Positions 49,788 to 59,480 of a stretch of 64,000 nt of DNA are shown here, piece after piece. Location: positions 186,001-250,000 of the forward strand of contig CALKXJ010000002.1 of assembly GCA_938003835.1 (NCBI GenBank), read 5' to 3'. The notes under the pieces are model-generated. The model ran no database searches and had not been told where the DNA came from. It was given only the letters and a program-made list of their open reading frames with translations. Position 1 is the first letter of the stretch. Every line of letters begins with the position of its first letter. The position numbers and the translations under genes were made by a program. The DNA is from an uncultured Bryobacteraceae bacterium. GTDB taxonomy: Bacteria; Acidobacteriota; Terriglobia; Bryobacterales; Bryobacteraceae.

Positions 49788-50981
49788 ATGACAGACAGAC
49801 AGCAGGAGCTCGTTTGGGGGGCGCTCGACCGGTTTCAGGTCGAGCAACCTTCCTGGGGCTTCGCCAACACCGGCACGCGCTTCGGCAAGTTCATCCAGGC
49901 AGGCGCGGCCACCACCATCGAAGAGAAATTGGCCGACGCCGGCCAGGTCCACTGCTTCACCGGATGCGCGCCCAGCGTGGCCGTCCATGTGCTCTGGGAC
50001 TTTCCTGACGGGCGGGCGAGCGCAGCGCAGGTGGCGGCGACGGCGGCGCGCTACGGCGTTCGTATCGGCGCCATTAACCCGAACGTCTTCGAGGACCAGG
50101 CCTACAAGTACGGCTCGCTCGCCAACCCGGACCCCGCGGTGCGCGAAAAGGCCCTGGCGCACATTCTCGAGTCGATCGAGATCGCGCGCGAGACCTCGAG
50201 CCGCGATATCTCGCTCTGGTTCACCGACGGCTCGAACTATCCGGGCACGGCCAATATCCGCCGCCGGCGCGCGCTCTTTGAAGAGGGCCTCAGCCGGGCG
50301 CACGCGCGCCTGGAGCCGAATCAGCGCCTGCTCGTCGAGTACAAGCCGTTCGAGCCCGCCTTCTATCACACCGACATCGCTGACTGGGGCATGGCATATC
50401 TGGTGGCGCGGGCGGCCGGTCCCCAGGCGAAGGTGTTGGTCGACACGGGCCATCACTACCAGGCGCAGAACATCGAGCAGATCGTCGCCTGGCTGCTGGC
50501 CGACGACATGCTAGGCGGCTTTCACTTCAATGACCGCCGCTATGCCGATGACGACCTGACGATCGGCTCCATCGACCCTTACCAGATCTTCCGGATCTTT
50601 CACGAAATCGAGTTTTATCGCTGGGAGACGGGGCGGGAGCCGGAGATCGCTTACATGATCGACCAGTCGCACAACCTGAAGCCCAAGATCGAGGAGATGA
50701 TCCAGACCGTGATGGCGGCGCAGGAGCTCTATGCCAAGGCCGCCCTGGTGGACCACGGAGCGCTCACGCGCCATCAGGAGGCCTGCGAGCTCATCGATGC
50801 CGAAGAGTGTCTAAAGGCGGCCTTCTATACCGACGTGCGCGAAGCGGTCCGCGCCTGGCGTCGCTCGCGCGGGCTGGCTGAGGACCCGCTGGCCGCCTAT
50901 CGCGCCAGCGGCCATCAGGCGCGGATCGAGCGCGAGCGGGCCGAACGCAATCGGGCCGCGGCCGGGGGCGGCTACGCGTGA
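49788..50981 (+). CDS. rhaI: L-rhamnose isomerase (Pseudomonas stutzeri type)
   Basis: 397 residues from the ATG at 49788, which follows GAGAGGAG by seven bases; the longer upstream frame overlaps the previous gene. TIM-barrel sugar isomerase with metal ligands in LLVEYKPFEPAF (Glu), KVLVDTGHHY (Asp, His) and GGFHFNDRRYADDDL (His, Asp), and the substrate region QVHCFTGCAPSVAVHVLWD. Family members interconvert L-rhamnose and L-rhamnulose with Mn2+ or Co2+ and are relaxed in specificity. The next gene overlaps it by four bases. No rhamnulokinase or aldolase is adjacent, so the pathway is continued elsewhere. Cytoplasmic. Confidence 0.88.
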   Translation: MTDRQQELVWGALDRFQVEQPSWGFANTGTRFGKFIQAGAATTIEEKLADAGQVHCFTGCAPSVAVHVLWDFPDGRASAAQVAATAARYGVRIGAINPNVFEDQAYKYGSLANPDPAVREKALAHILESIEIARETSSRDISLWFTDGSNYPGTANIRRRRALFEEGLSRAHARLEPNQRLLVEYKPFEPAFYHTDIADWGMAYLVARAAGPQAKVLVDTGHHYQAQNIEQIVAWLLADDMLGGFHFNDRRYADDDLTIGSIDPYQIFRIFHEIEFYRWETGREPEIAYMIDQSHNLKPKIEEMIQTVMAAQELYAKAALVDHGALTRHQEACELIDAEECLKAAFYTDVREAVRAWRRSRGLAEDPLAAYRASGHQARIERERAERNRAAAGGGYA

Positions 50982-52942
50982 AGACGCTACCCTTTCGGCT
51001 CTGTCTTGGCGTCGCGTGGCTGGTCTCGGCAGCGGCGCAAACGCCGGCTCCCTCTGCGGAGTGGGTGACGCTCCAGGGCTACTTCGAGCGGACCTCCCAG
51101 GCCCGTTTCGAGAGGCTGTTTTCCGCGTACTCGCGTCTCGAGGACTGGCGGGGGCACCGCACCCAACTCCGGCAACGTCTCGAACGAATGCTGTGGCACG
51201 AGCGCATTTGGCCCGCCGAGCCGCCAGCGGGCCGCGTAACGGGCCGGCTGGAGTTGGCCAGTTACACGGTGGAAAATCTGATCCTGGAGACCGCCCCCGG
51301 TTTGTATCTGACCGCAAACCTTTACCTGCCGAAGAAAACCGGGCCCTACCCGGCGATCCTTTATCAGTGCGGCCACGCCAGCAAAATCTACTTCCGACGT
51401 CACGGCGCCTGGCCGGCCTCGCGCGGCATCGCGGTGCTGGTGATGGACAACATCGAGATGGGCGAGACGCAGATCACCCACCACGGCGTTTACGCTCACG
51501 CCCGTTTCGACTGGTACAGCCGGGGCTTCTCGCCGCTGGCCCTCGAGCTGTGGAACGCGCGGCGGGCGCTTGACTACCTGGCTTCCCGGGGCGACATCGA
51601 CGCACGGCGCATGGGCGCCACCGGGCGCTCCGGCGGCGGCATGACCACCTTTTTCCTGGCCGCCCTGGACGAGCGCGTGGCGGCGTCCGCACCGGTCTCG
51701 GGGACGCTCTCGACGCCCGGCTGGGTGCGGCGCCGGCTGACGGCGGCGCATTGCGATTGCCAATATCCGGTCAACAGCTACGGCCTCCTCTATTCGGAAG
51801 TCGGCGCGCTCGTGGCGCCGCGTCCGATGTTGCTGGTCAATGCCGATCGCGACCCCGGCTTTCCGATGGACGCCTTTGAAGAGATGGTTGCCAAGATCGG
51901 CGAGATCTATCGGCTCTACGGAGCTGAAGGGGAGCTCCAGACCGCCGTGGCACCCGGCGGCCACGACGATACTGAAGCGATCCGCCTGCCGGTCTATGAA
52001 TTTTTCCTGAAAAGGCTGCTCGGGATCGACGAGCCGGTTCGCGCCGAAGGGCCTGTCGAGGAGCCGCCCATTGAGGCGTTAACCTGCTTCCGCGACGGGC
52101 TGCCGCTCGAGGAGAGATTGAGCCGCATGGACGAGGAGTTCATCCCGAGCCGCCCGCACCCGGCGCCGGCCGACCCCGCGCGGAGGACGGCGGAACTGGT
52201 GGCGCAGTTGCGCGAGGAGGTGTTCCGCTACTTCCCCGCAACGCCGGCGCCGCTCGAGCCGGTCTGGGAGGGCGAGGAGGTCGCGCAGGGCCGCCGCGTG
52301 CGTCGCCTGACGTTTCAGGGCCTCGAGGGGCTGCGCGTCCGCGGCGTCTATTCCTTGCCCGAGAGCCACCAAGGGGGCCGCCTGGCAGCCGTCCTCTGGA
52401 TCGACCACCGCCGCGGCATCCCGGTCTGGGGCAATCACCAAGCATTCGAGCGCGCCCAGTGGGGCGACCGGGCCGCCTTGCTCGTCGAGACGCTCGATCA
52501 GGGCAGCCGCGCGCTCGAACGTAACCTGCGTAGCTTCGCTGACGACGACCTGGCGCATCATATGCGGCGGCAGGCGATGGTCATGGGAACGACCATCGAA
52601 TCCATTCAGCTTTACGAGATCCTGCGGGCGCTCGAGTTGCTGCGCAGTCTGCCGGAGGTCGACCCCGACCGGGTGATGATCGCCGGCCGCGGGCAGACGG
52701 GCGTCCACGGGTTGTATGCGGCGCTGCTCGACGGCGGGGTCGCCCGGGTCGTTCTCGGTTCGCCACCGGGCTCGCACCGCCACGGGCCGCATTATCTCGG
52801 CATCCTGCGCTACACCGATATTGCCGAGGTGGCAGCTCTGGTGGGCGCCCGCGTGCGGCTGTACGGCGAGATCCCGCCGGCCCTCGAGGGCATCGTCCCG
52901 CCGCTCGCCCGCTGCCAGACGATCGCCGACTGCCTGCGATAA
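50978..52942 (+). CDS. Secreted tandem alpha/beta-hydrolase (acetyl xylan esterase-like)
   Basis: 654 residues, GTG start overlapping the rhaI stop (GTGA). Signal peptide TLPFRLCLGVAWLVSAAAQ. First hydrolase domain about 90-360: nucleophile Ser218 in GATGRSGGGM, acid Asp in LLVNADRDPGFPMD, His in VAPGGHDDTEA. Second, shorter hydrolase-like domain about 415-654 lacks the nucleophile: the GxSxG position reads GRGQTG (Gln573), and no clear His follows. The first domain resembles acetyl xylan or glucuronoyl esterases and dipeptidyl peptidase-like folds, which fits removal of ester groups from plant or microbial polysaccharide before rhamnose release. Periplasmic or extracellular by the signal peptide. 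Confidence 0.83.
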   Translation: MKTLPFRLCLGVAWLVSAAAQTPAPSAEWVTLQGYFERTSQARFERLFSAYSRLEDWRGHRTQLRQRLERMLWHERIWPAEPPAGRVTGRLELASYTVENLILETAPGLYLTANLYLPKKTGPYPAILYQCGHASKIYFRRHGAWPASRGIAVLVMDNIEMGETQITHHGVYAHARFDWYSRGFSPLALELWNARRALDYLASRGDIDARRMGATGRSGGGMTTFFLAALDERVAASAPVSGTLSTPGWVRRRLTAAHCDCQYPVNSYGLLYSEVGALVAPRPMLLVNADRDPGFPMDAFEEMVAKIGEIYRLYGAEGELQTAVAPGGHDDTEAIRLPVYEFFLKRLLGIDEPVRAEGPVEEPPIEALTCFRDGLPLEERLSRMDEEFIPSRPHPAPADPARRTAELVAQLREEVFRYFPATPAPLEPVWEGEEVAQGRRVRRLTFQGLEGLRVRGVYSLPESHQGGRLAAVLWIDHRRGIPVWGNHQAFERAQWGDRAALLVETLDQGSRALERNLRSFADDDLAHHMRRQAMVMGTTIESIQLYEILRALELLRSLPEVDPDRVMIAGRGQTGVHGLYAALLDGGVARVVLGSPPGSHRHGPHYLGILRYTDIAEVAALVGARVRLYGEIPPALEGIVPPLARCQTIADCLR

Positions 52943-52976
52943 ATTAAAGAGACCTCATTGGGCGAAAGGAGACATC

Positions 52977-53819
52977 ATGCGCATTTCCCGGCGAGAGTTC
53001 GGTGCGGCACTCGCAGGCCTGGCGGCGTGCCGGCGTGCCCCCGAAGCGAAGCGGATCCCCATCGGCGTTGAGAGCTGGTCCGTCCGCCGCCTGCTCGGCG
53101 AGGACCCGGAGGGCGTGATCGCCCAGATTGCCGAGATGGGCTATGAAGGCATCGAGCTGGCGCACTACTATCAGTACGAGAACATCACCGCGGAACGTTT
53201 TCGCAAAGCCTTCGACGCCAACAAGCTGCGCTGTGCCAACGTCCACATCGGGCTGAAGAACCTCGAGGGCGACGAGCTTAAGAAGACGCTCGACTACAAC
53301 CACACGCTGGGCAACCGGGTGCTGATCGTGGCCTCGCTGCCGCACTATCAGACGGTCGCCGAATGGCGCGACATCGCCAAGCGGTTCGACGAGCTGGCCG
53401 ACAGGCTCGGCGAGCACGGTATGCGAATCGGCTATCACAACCACCCGGGCGACTTTCTCCCGGTTGAAGGCCAAGTGCCTTGGGAGGTCTTCTTTCAGAA
53501 CACCTCGGCGAAGGTCATCCACCAGCTCGACGTCGGCAACATGCCGCCGGAGAATCCCGACCCGATCAAGTACCTGAAGATGTTCCCGGGCCGGACGCAG
53601 TCCATTCATGTGAAGGACCGAACGGCGGACTTCAAGCAGGCGATCACGGGCGAGGGGGTGCTGCCGTTCAAGGAGATCTTCGAGCTCTGCTCGACGATCG
53701 GCGGCACCGAATGGTACATCATCGAGTACGAAAGCGACGCCTACCCGCCGATGGAGGCGATCCGCCGGTGTCTTGAAGGGACCCGGCGCCTGCTGGGCGA
53801 AGCCGGACCGAGAGCCTGA
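52977..53819 (+). CDS. Tat-lipoprotein, sugar phosphate isomerase/epimerase-like TIM barrel
   Basis: 280 residues; AAGGAG lies six bases before the ATG. The N-terminus RISRREFGAALAGLAAC combines a twin-arginine motif (SRREF) with a lipobox (LAAC, lipidated Cys18), so the folded protein is probably exported by Tat and lipid-anchored. The mature part is an AP-endonuclease 2/xylose isomerase-like TIM barrel: GYEGIELAHYY, GMRIGYHNHPGDF (metal His), IHQLDVGNM (Asp), QSIHVKDRT (His), YIIEYESDA (Glu). Several acidobacteria and Bacteroidota carry such exported barrels in carbohydrate gene clusters; specificity unknown. Last gene of the 48054-53819 group; its stop abuts the convergent nuoN stop. Confidence 0.88.
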   Translation: MRISRREFGAALAGLAACRRAPEAKRIPIGVESWSVRRLLGEDPEGVIAQIAEMGYEGIELAHYYQYENITAERFRKAFDANKLRCANVHIGLKNLEGDELKKTLDYNHTLGNRVLIVASLPHYQTVAEWRDIAKRFDELADRLGEHGMRIGYHNHPGDFLPVEGQVPWEVFFQNTSAKVIHQLDVGNMPPENPDPIKYLKMFPGRTQSIHVKDRTADFKQAITGEGVLPFKEIFELCSTIGGTEWYIIEYESDAYPPMEAIRRCLEGTRRLLGEAGPRA

Positions 53820-55286
53820 TCAGCGCGCCAGCGTGGCGCTCTTGCCGGCGAAATCGAGAACGAGCGACGGGAAGACGCCGAGCACGAGCGTCGCCACGGC
53901 CGAACTCCACAGCGCGACCTTCAGTGCCGGCGCGGGCGGCGCCAGGGTGGCCGCCGCCTCGCCCGGCTCGTGGAAATACATCACTACGATGATGCGCAGG
54001 TAGTAGTAGGCCGCCAGAGCGCTGTTGAGCAACCCGATCCCCGTCAGCCAATAGAGATTGGCCTCGAGCGCCGCCTTGAAGATGTAGAACTTGCCGAAGA
54101 AGCCGCCGGTAAGCGGGATGCCGATCAGCGACAGCAGAAATAGGGCGAATAAAGCCGCGGTCACCGGCTGGCGCTGGGCCAGGCCTGCCAGATCGTCCAC
54201 GTTGACATAACGTTCGCGCTCGCGCGCAAAGTGAGTGACCACGGCGAAGGCCCCGACGTTCATGAAGGCATAGGCGACCAGGTAGAACATCGCCGCTGCG
54301 GTGCCGATCTCGGAGTGCGCCGTCACCGCCACCATCACGTAGCCGGCATGGGCGATCGAGCTATAGGCGAGCAGCCGCTTCAGGTTGTTTTGGACCAGGG
54401 CGGCGAAATTGCCGACCAGCATCGTCGCCAGCGCCGAGAGCCACACCACCGGCTCCCAGCGCGAGGCCACCGGCTCGAAGGCGGTCATGTAAACGCGCAG
54501 GAAAATCGCGAACGCCGCCGCCTTGGGCCCCGCCGACATGAAGGCGGTGACCGGCGCCGGAGCGCCCTGATAGACGTCGGGCGTCCAGATCTGGAACGGG
54601 GCGGCGGAGACCTTGAAGGCGAAACCCACGAACATCAGGGCGGCGCTTACGCCCACCAGCGCGCCGGCCGGAGCGAGCTCGGGGTTGGCCAAGACGCGCC
54701 GGATTTCGCTCAAGTCGGTGCTGCCGGTAAGGCCGTAGATCCAGGCGATGCCGTAGAGCAGGAAGGCCGTGGCGAAGGAGCCGAGCAGGAAGTACTTTAT
54801 GGCCGATTCGTTGTTGCGGACGTCGTCGCGCAGGTAGCCGGCCAGCACGTAGGTGGAGATGGAAGAGATCTCCAGCCCGATGAAGATCATGATCAGCTCG
54901 TTCGAGGCGGCCATCAGGCACTGGCCCACCACGGAAAACAGAACCAGCGCGTAATATTCGCCCGAATCGGCTCTCTCGCGTTCCAGGTAATTGAGCGAAC
55001 AGAGCACGGCGAGCGCGCCGACCACGATCACCAGCGCGCGGAAGAAGGTGGCGAAGCCGTCCACGATGATCATGGCCCGGAAGGCCGGACCGGCGAAGAC
55101 GTGCGCCACCGCGGTGGCCCACAACGCCACGAGCAGCGCGGCCAGCGCCAGCCAGCCCAGGCGGCGTTTTTTCTCCGGCCGGAGCAGCGGCTCGAGCACC
55201 ATCGCGATGGTACCCCCCACCGTGAGCACGATCTCCGGCAACACGCGGAGAAGATCTTCCCAGGGCGGGATGTAGCTAGCGGGCAT
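53820..55286 (-). CDS. nuoN: NADH-quinone oxidoreductase subunit N
   Basis: 488 residues, about 14 transmembrane helices. Antiporter-like subunit of complex I; recognisable by VLTVGGTIAMVLEPL at the start, LIMIFIGLEISSISTYVLAGYLRDD (conserved Glu of TM5), YFLLGSFATAFLLYGIAWIYG, FKVSAAPFQIWTPDVYQGAP (Lys of TM7) and NLKRLLAYSSIAHAGYVMVA. It contributes a proton channel in the membrane arm. Last gene of the operon; it overlaps nuoM by 11 bases. A small hairpin, GCGCCA-GCG-TGGCGC (53825-53839), lies in its final codons. Confidence 0.97.
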   Translation of the reverse strand: MPASYIPPWEDLLRVLPEIVLTVGGTIAMVLEPLLRPEKKRRLGWLALAALLVALWATAVAHVFAGPAFRAMIIVDGFATFFRALVIVVGALAVLCSLNYLERERADSGEYYALVLFSVVGQCLMAASNELIMIFIGLEISSISTYVLAGYLRDDVRNNESAIKYFLLGSFATAFLLYGIAWIYGLTGSTDLSEIRRVLANPELAPAGALVGVSAALMFVGFAFKVSAAPFQIWTPDVYQGAPAPVTAFMSAGPKAAAFAIFLRVYMTAFEPVASRWEPVVWLSALATMLVGNFAALVQNNLKRLLAYSSIAHAGYVMVAVTAHSEIGTAAAMFYLVAYAFMNVGAFAVVTHFARERERYVNVDDLAGLAQRQPVTAALFALFLLSLIGIPLTGGFFGKFYIFKAALEANLYWLTGIGLLNSALAAYYYLRIIVVMYFHEPGEAAATLAPPAPALKVALWSSAVATLVLGVFPSLVLDFAGKSATLAR

Positions 55287-56817
55287 CGGGCATCACCCCC
55301 GCGACCAGCGGCGGCGCCGCCGGCCGGCTCACCAGGAATTCAGCGTTCACTTTCGTCTGCTCGAGGATCTGGGCGCTGGCAGCGCTGATGGGCGGGAAGA
55401 AGGTGCGCGTGAGCGTGCCCATCCACACCATCAAGACGATCAGCGGCAGGATGCCGGCCCATTCGCGCGGCCTGAGATCGTAGACATGCTCGCGCACCGG
55501 CTCGGGCGTAGCGCCGAGAAAGGCCTTCTGATAGAGCCAGAGCATGTAGCAAGCCGAAAGCACCACGCCCGTGGCGGCGAGAACCGTCCAGCGAAAGTTC
55601 ACCTGTGCGGCGCCCTGGAGCACCAGGAACTCGCCGACGAAGTTGTTCAGCATGGGCAGGCCCACCGAAGCGAGCGACGTGATCAGGAAGACCGTGGCCA
55701 GCCAGGGCGCGGGCGTGGCGATGCCGCCGTAGGCTGCCGTCTCAAGCGAGTGCCGCCGTTCATAAAGGTAGCCGACCAGGATGAAGAGCGCTCCGGTCGA
55801 TACCCCGTGATTGAGCATCTGGTAGACGGCGCCGTCCAGGCCGAGCTGCGTGAAGGTGAAGATGCCAAGTACGACGAAGCCAAGGTGGCTCACCGAGGAG
55901 TAGGCCACGAGCTTCTTCATATTTGGCTGCACCATCGAGACCAGCGCGCCGTAGATAATCCCGATAATCGCCAAGGTGACGATCCAGTCGGCCGACTGGC
56001 GCGCGGCGTTGGGGAAAAGCGGAAGCGAGTAGCGCACCAGCCCGTAGGTGCCCATCTTCAGCATCACCGAGGCCAGCATGACCGAGCCGGCCGACGGCGC
56101 CTCCACATGCGCGTCGGGAAGCCAGGTATGCAGCGGAAACAGCGGCACCTTGATGGCGAAGGAGATGAAGAAGGCCAGAAACAGGAGCCGTTGCTCGAGC
56201 GGTGTGAGCATGAGCGCCCCCGAGTTGATCTGCTCGAGCAGGATCGAATAGTCGAAGGTGCCGCTGCGGTTGTAAAGATAGATGATGCCGCCGAGCATCA
56301 GCACCGAGCCGGCCATCGTGAAGAGGAAAAACTTCACCGCCGCATAGATGCGGCGCTCGTGGCCCCATACGCCGATGAGGAAGTACATCGGCACGAGCGA
56401 GACCTCCCAAAAGACGTAGAACAGGAACAGATCGAGCGCGACGAAGACGCCCACCAGCCCGGTTTCGAGCAGCAGGAGCAAGGCGTAGAACTCCTTGACG
56501 CGTCGATCGATGTATCGCCAGGAGATCAGCACGCAGATGGGCGTGAGCAACGTGGTCAGCAGCACCAGCCAAAGGCTCAAGCCGTCGACGGCCACGTGGT
56601 AACGGATGGCGGGAGATTCGATCCAGGGCAGATCGGTGACGTGACTCCAGGAGGCGCCGGCGCCCCAGACGCCCGGGATCAGGCCGAGCGAAAGGACAAA
56701 GACGACGAGCGAGACCGCTAAAGCCAGGGCGCGGGCCGTCTCGGCGCGGCCGGGCCAGAGAAGCACCGCCAGGAAGCCCGCCGCCGGCAGCGCCAGGATC
56801 CAGTTCACCGGATTCAT
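55276..56817 (-). CDS. nuoM: NADH-quinone oxidoreductase subunit M
   Basis: 513 residues from the ATG at 56817, which overlaps the nuoL stop by four bases; the longer frame upstream is nuoL sequence in another frame. Antiporter-like subunit with about 14 helices; markers are FYVFWEVSLVPMYFLIGVWGHERR (TM5 Glu), FAIKVPLFPLHTWLPDAHVEAP (TM7 Lys), NMKKLVAYSSVSHLGFVVLG and the C-terminal LYQKAFLG. Forms one of the three large proton channels of complex I. Confidence 0.97.
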   Translation of the reverse strand: MNPVNWILALPAAGFLAVLLWPGRAETARALALAVSLVVFVLSLGLIPGVWGAGASWSHVTDLPWIESPAIRYHVAVDGLSLWLVLLTTLLTPICVLISWRYIDRRVKEFYALLLLLETGLVGVFVALDLFLFYVFWEVSLVPMYFLIGVWGHERRIYAAVKFFLFTMAGSVLMLGGIIYLYNRSGTFDYSILLEQINSGALMLTPLEQRLLFLAFFISFAIKVPLFPLHTWLPDAHVEAPSAGSVMLASVMLKMGTYGLVRYSLPLFPNAARQSADWIVTLAIIGIIYGALVSMVQPNMKKLVAYSSVSHLGFVVLGIFTFTQLGLDGAVYQMLNHGVSTGALFILVGYLYERRHSLETAAYGGIATPAPWLATVFLITSLASVGLPMLNNFVGEFLVLQGAAQVNFRWTVLAATGVVLSACYMLWLYQKAFLGATPEPVREHVYDLRPREWAGILPLIVLMVWMGTLTRTFFPPISAASAQILEQTKVNAEFLVSRPAAPPLVAGVMPDAR

Positions 56818-58664
56818 CGCGCGCCTCCGGAGAAGCCCAGCGCGATCAGGGCTACCACCGAACCCATGAGCACCCAGGCAGCGTAGCTTCGAATGTTGCC
56901 CGACTGCATCAGGCGGAGCACGGCGCCGATGGCGCGAGCGCGGCTGGCGATGCCGTTCACCGCGCCGTCGATGACGCCGGCGTCCATGCGCCGCCACAAC
57001 AGCGCCTCCGAGCCCTTGACCACCGGTTGCACGATGGCAGCGTTGTACAGCTCGTCGACGAAATACTTGTTGTAGACCACCTGGTAAAGGGCGCCGAGCC
57101 GCGCGGCGATCCGGTCCGCCAGGCCGCGGCGGGCGACGTAGAGATACCAGGCGAGACCGAGCCCGAGAAGGCCCGCGATGACGGAGACAACCACCAGCGC
57201 CGGATCGTGATGCGCTTCGCCGGCCGGAAACAGCGGCTCGAGGAAGCGCGACACCGGAAGGAATCCGCCGGCAAGCGAGAACGCCGCCAGCACCACGAGC
57301 GGCCCGAGCATCGAGGGCGGCGATTCGTGCGGATGATGCTCGCCCTGATAGTCGCCGAAGAAGGCGAGAAAGATGGCGCGAAAGACATAGAAGGCGGTCA
57401 TGGCCGCCGTCAGGACGCCTACCCAGTAGAGCCACGGTGCGTGATGATGCGCCGCCAGCAGAATTTCGTCCTTGCTGAAGAAGCCCGAGAAAGGCGGAAT
57501 GCCGGCGATGGCCACGCCAGCGCAGACCAGCGTGGCGAACGTGACGGGAATTTTCCGGCGCAACCCGCCCATCTTGCGCAGGTCCTGCTCGCCGGCGAGC
57601 GCGTGGATGACGCTTCCGGCGCCCAAGAACAGCAGCGCCTTGAAGAAAGCATGCGTCACCAGGTGGAAGATCCCACCGGCATAGGCGCCGACGCCGACGG
57701 CGAGCATCATGTAGCCGAGCTGGGAAACCGTCGAATAAGCGAAAACCTTCTTGATGTCGAACTGCGTGAGACCGATCGTCGCCGCGACGAAAGCGGTAGC
57801 CAGGCCCACCACGGCCACCACGTCCATGGCGATCGGGGCCTGCTGGTAAAGCGGCGCCGAGCGGGCGATCATGTAGACGCCCGCGGTGACCATCGTGGCG
57901 GCATGGATCAGCGCGGAGACCGGCGTCGGGCCTTCCATGGCGTCCGGCAGCCAGACATAGAGCGGAATCTGGGCGCTCTTGCCCGTGGCGCCCACGAACA
58001 ATAGCAACGCGATGAGCGTCAGCAGGCCCGGATCCGTTTCGCGCGGCATCGCCTGGGCGGCCGAGAAGACGCGCGGAAAATCGAGGCCCCCGAGGCGCAC
58101 GACCATCAGAAACATCGCCAGCGAGAAGCCGAAGTCGCCGATGCGGTTGACGATGAAAGCCTTGTTGGCTGCGGTCGTGGCGCTCTTGCGCAGGAAGTAA
58201 AAGCCGATGAGAAGGTAGCTCGAAAGGCCGACGCCCTCCCAGCCGACGAACATCAGCAGGTAGTTGTTCGCCAGCACCAGCGTCAGCATGAAGAACATGA
58301 ACAGGTTCATGAAGGCGAAGAAGCGGTGATAGCCGCCTTCATGACCCATGTAACCGATCGAGTAGATGTGTATGAGCAGGCCGACGCCGGTGACCACCAG
58401 CAACATCACCGCCGTGAGCCGGTCGACGGCGAACTCGACCGGGACGGAAAGGATTCCGCTCTCGATCCAGGTGAAGTAGCGCTCGACGTGAGGCGTCTCC
58501 AGCGGCCCGAGCGCCGCCAGAGTCTTGAGCACCCAGACGAACGAGAGCGCGACCGAACCGATGGCGACCAGATTGATGACGCCCTTCGACACCCGGCGGC
58601 CGAAGATGCCGTTGACGAGGAAGCCGGCCAGCGGCAGGGCGGGAATGAGCCAGAGGTGCTGCAT
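56814..58664 (-). CDS. nuoL: NADH-quinone oxidoreductase subunit L
   Basis: 616 residues, 15-16 transmembrane helices with the long lateral helix at the C-terminus. Markers: LLMFVGWEGVGLSSYLLIGFYF (TM5 Glu), GATGKSAQIPLYVWLPDAMEGPTPVSALIHAATMV (TM7 Lys region), FAYSTVSQLGYMMLAVGVGAY, THAFFKALLFLGAGSVIHAL and PPFSGFFSKDEIL. Distal proton-pumping subunit of complex I. Begins three bases after the nuoK stop. Confidence 0.98.
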   Translation of the reverse strand: MQHLWLIPALPLAGFLVNGIFGRRVSKGVINLVAIGSVALSFVWVLKTLAALGPLETPHVERYFTWIESGILSVPVEFAVDRLTAVMLLVVTGVGLLIHIYSIGYMGHEGGYHRFFAFMNLFMFFMLTLVLANNYLLMFVGWEGVGLSSYLLIGFYFLRKSATTAANKAFIVNRIGDFGFSLAMFLMVVRLGGLDFPRVFSAAQAMPRETDPGLLTLIALLLFVGATGKSAQIPLYVWLPDAMEGPTPVSALIHAATMVTAGVYMIARSAPLYQQAPIAMDVVAVVGLATAFVAATIGLTQFDIKKVFAYSTVSQLGYMMLAVGVGAYAGGIFHLVTHAFFKALLFLGAGSVIHALAGEQDLRKMGGLRRKIPVTFATLVCAGVAIAGIPPFSGFFSKDEILLAAHHHAPWLYWVGVLTAAMTAFYVFRAIFLAFFGDYQGEHHPHESPPSMLGPLVVLAAFSLAGGFLPVSRFLEPLFPAGEAHHDPALVVVSVIAGLLGLGLAWYLYVARRGLADRIAARLGALYQVVYNKYFVDELYNAAIVQPVVKGSEALLWRRMDAGVIDGAVNGIASRARAIGAVLRLMQSGNIRSYAAWVLMGSVVALIALGFSGGAR

Positions 58665-58667
58665 AGG

Positions 58668-58976
58668 TCAGTACTTGAGCGTGTTGACCTCGTCGACGGC
58701 CAGCGAGGGACGACTCTTGAACACCGTCAGGATGATCGCCAGGCCGACGGCGGCTTCGGCGGCGGCCACCACCATGACGAAGAAGGCGAAGATCTGGCCG
58801 TCCACCTGGTTGAGCTTGTAGGCGAAGGCAATGAAGCTCAGGTTGACGGCGTTGAGCATCAGCTCGATCGACATGAAGATGGTGATCAGGTTGCGCCGGA
58901 AGAGGAAGCCGGCCACGCCGAGCGCAAACAGCACCGCGCTCAGGATCAGATACCAGCTAAGCGGCACCGAGTCCAC
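58668..58976 (-). CDS. nuoK: NADH-quinone oxidoreductase subunit K
   Basis: 102 residues, three transmembrane helices. The pattern [21 protein letters not shown], then [23 protein letters not shown] (conserved Glu in TM2) and [21 protein letters not shown] (Glu in TM3) is diagnostic. Part of the E-channel region of complex I. Its start overlaps the nuoJ stop by one base. Confidence 0.97.
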   Translation of the reverse strand: MDSVPLSWYLILSAVLFALGVAGFLFRRNLITIFMSIELMLNAVNLSFIAFAYKLNQVDGQIFAFFVMVVAAAEAAVGLAIILTVFKSRPSLAVDEVNTLKY

Positions 58977-59476
58977 TAGTCGATCTCCTTTCGCGCGAGC
59001 ACGACGGCGCCCAGAATGGCGACGAGGATCAGGACGCTGGTGACCTCGAAGGGCAGCAGGTAGTCGGTAAACAGCAGGCGCCCGATCTCGCGAGGGCCGC
59101 CCTTGGTGAAGGCGCCGAAGCGGACCTCCTCGCCGCCGGCAAACACCCGCCGGATGACGAAGCTCAGCAGGCCGACCAGGATCACCAACATCGGCAGCCC
59201 GAGCAGGCGGACCGGCCAGGAGCGCCCGCCGGGCGGCTCGACGCCCGCGTTGAGCAGCATGATGACGAAGATGAACAGCACCATGATGGCGCCGGCGTAG
59301 ACCACCACCTGCACCGCGGCCAGGAACTCGGCCCCGAGCAGCAGGTAGAGGACCGCCAGCGCGCCCATGACGCCGATCAGCGAAATGGCGCTGGTGATCG
59401 GATGGCGCTGTACGACGACACTGATGCCGCAGGCGACGGCGATCGCGGCAAAGACGAGAAACAGAACCGCGTCCAT
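58976..59476 (-). CDS. nuoJ: NADH-quinone oxidoreductase subunit J
   Basis: 166 residues, five transmembrane helices. Diagnostic segments are [52 protein letters not shown] (TM3 pi-bulge region) and a C-terminal helix ending [13 protein letters not shown]. Starts four bases after nuoH: the nuoI gene that usually lies between nuoH and nuoJ is absent. Confidence 0.97.
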   Translation of the reverse strand: MDAVLFLVFAAIAVACGISVVVQRHPITSAISLIGVMGALAVLYLLLGAEFLAAVQVVVYAGAIMVLFIFVIMLLNAGVEPPGGRSWPVRLLGLPMLVILVGLLSFVIRRVFAGGEEVRFGAFTKGGPREIGRLLFTDYLLPFEVTSVLILVAILGAVVLARKEID

Positions 59477-59480
59477 CGCG

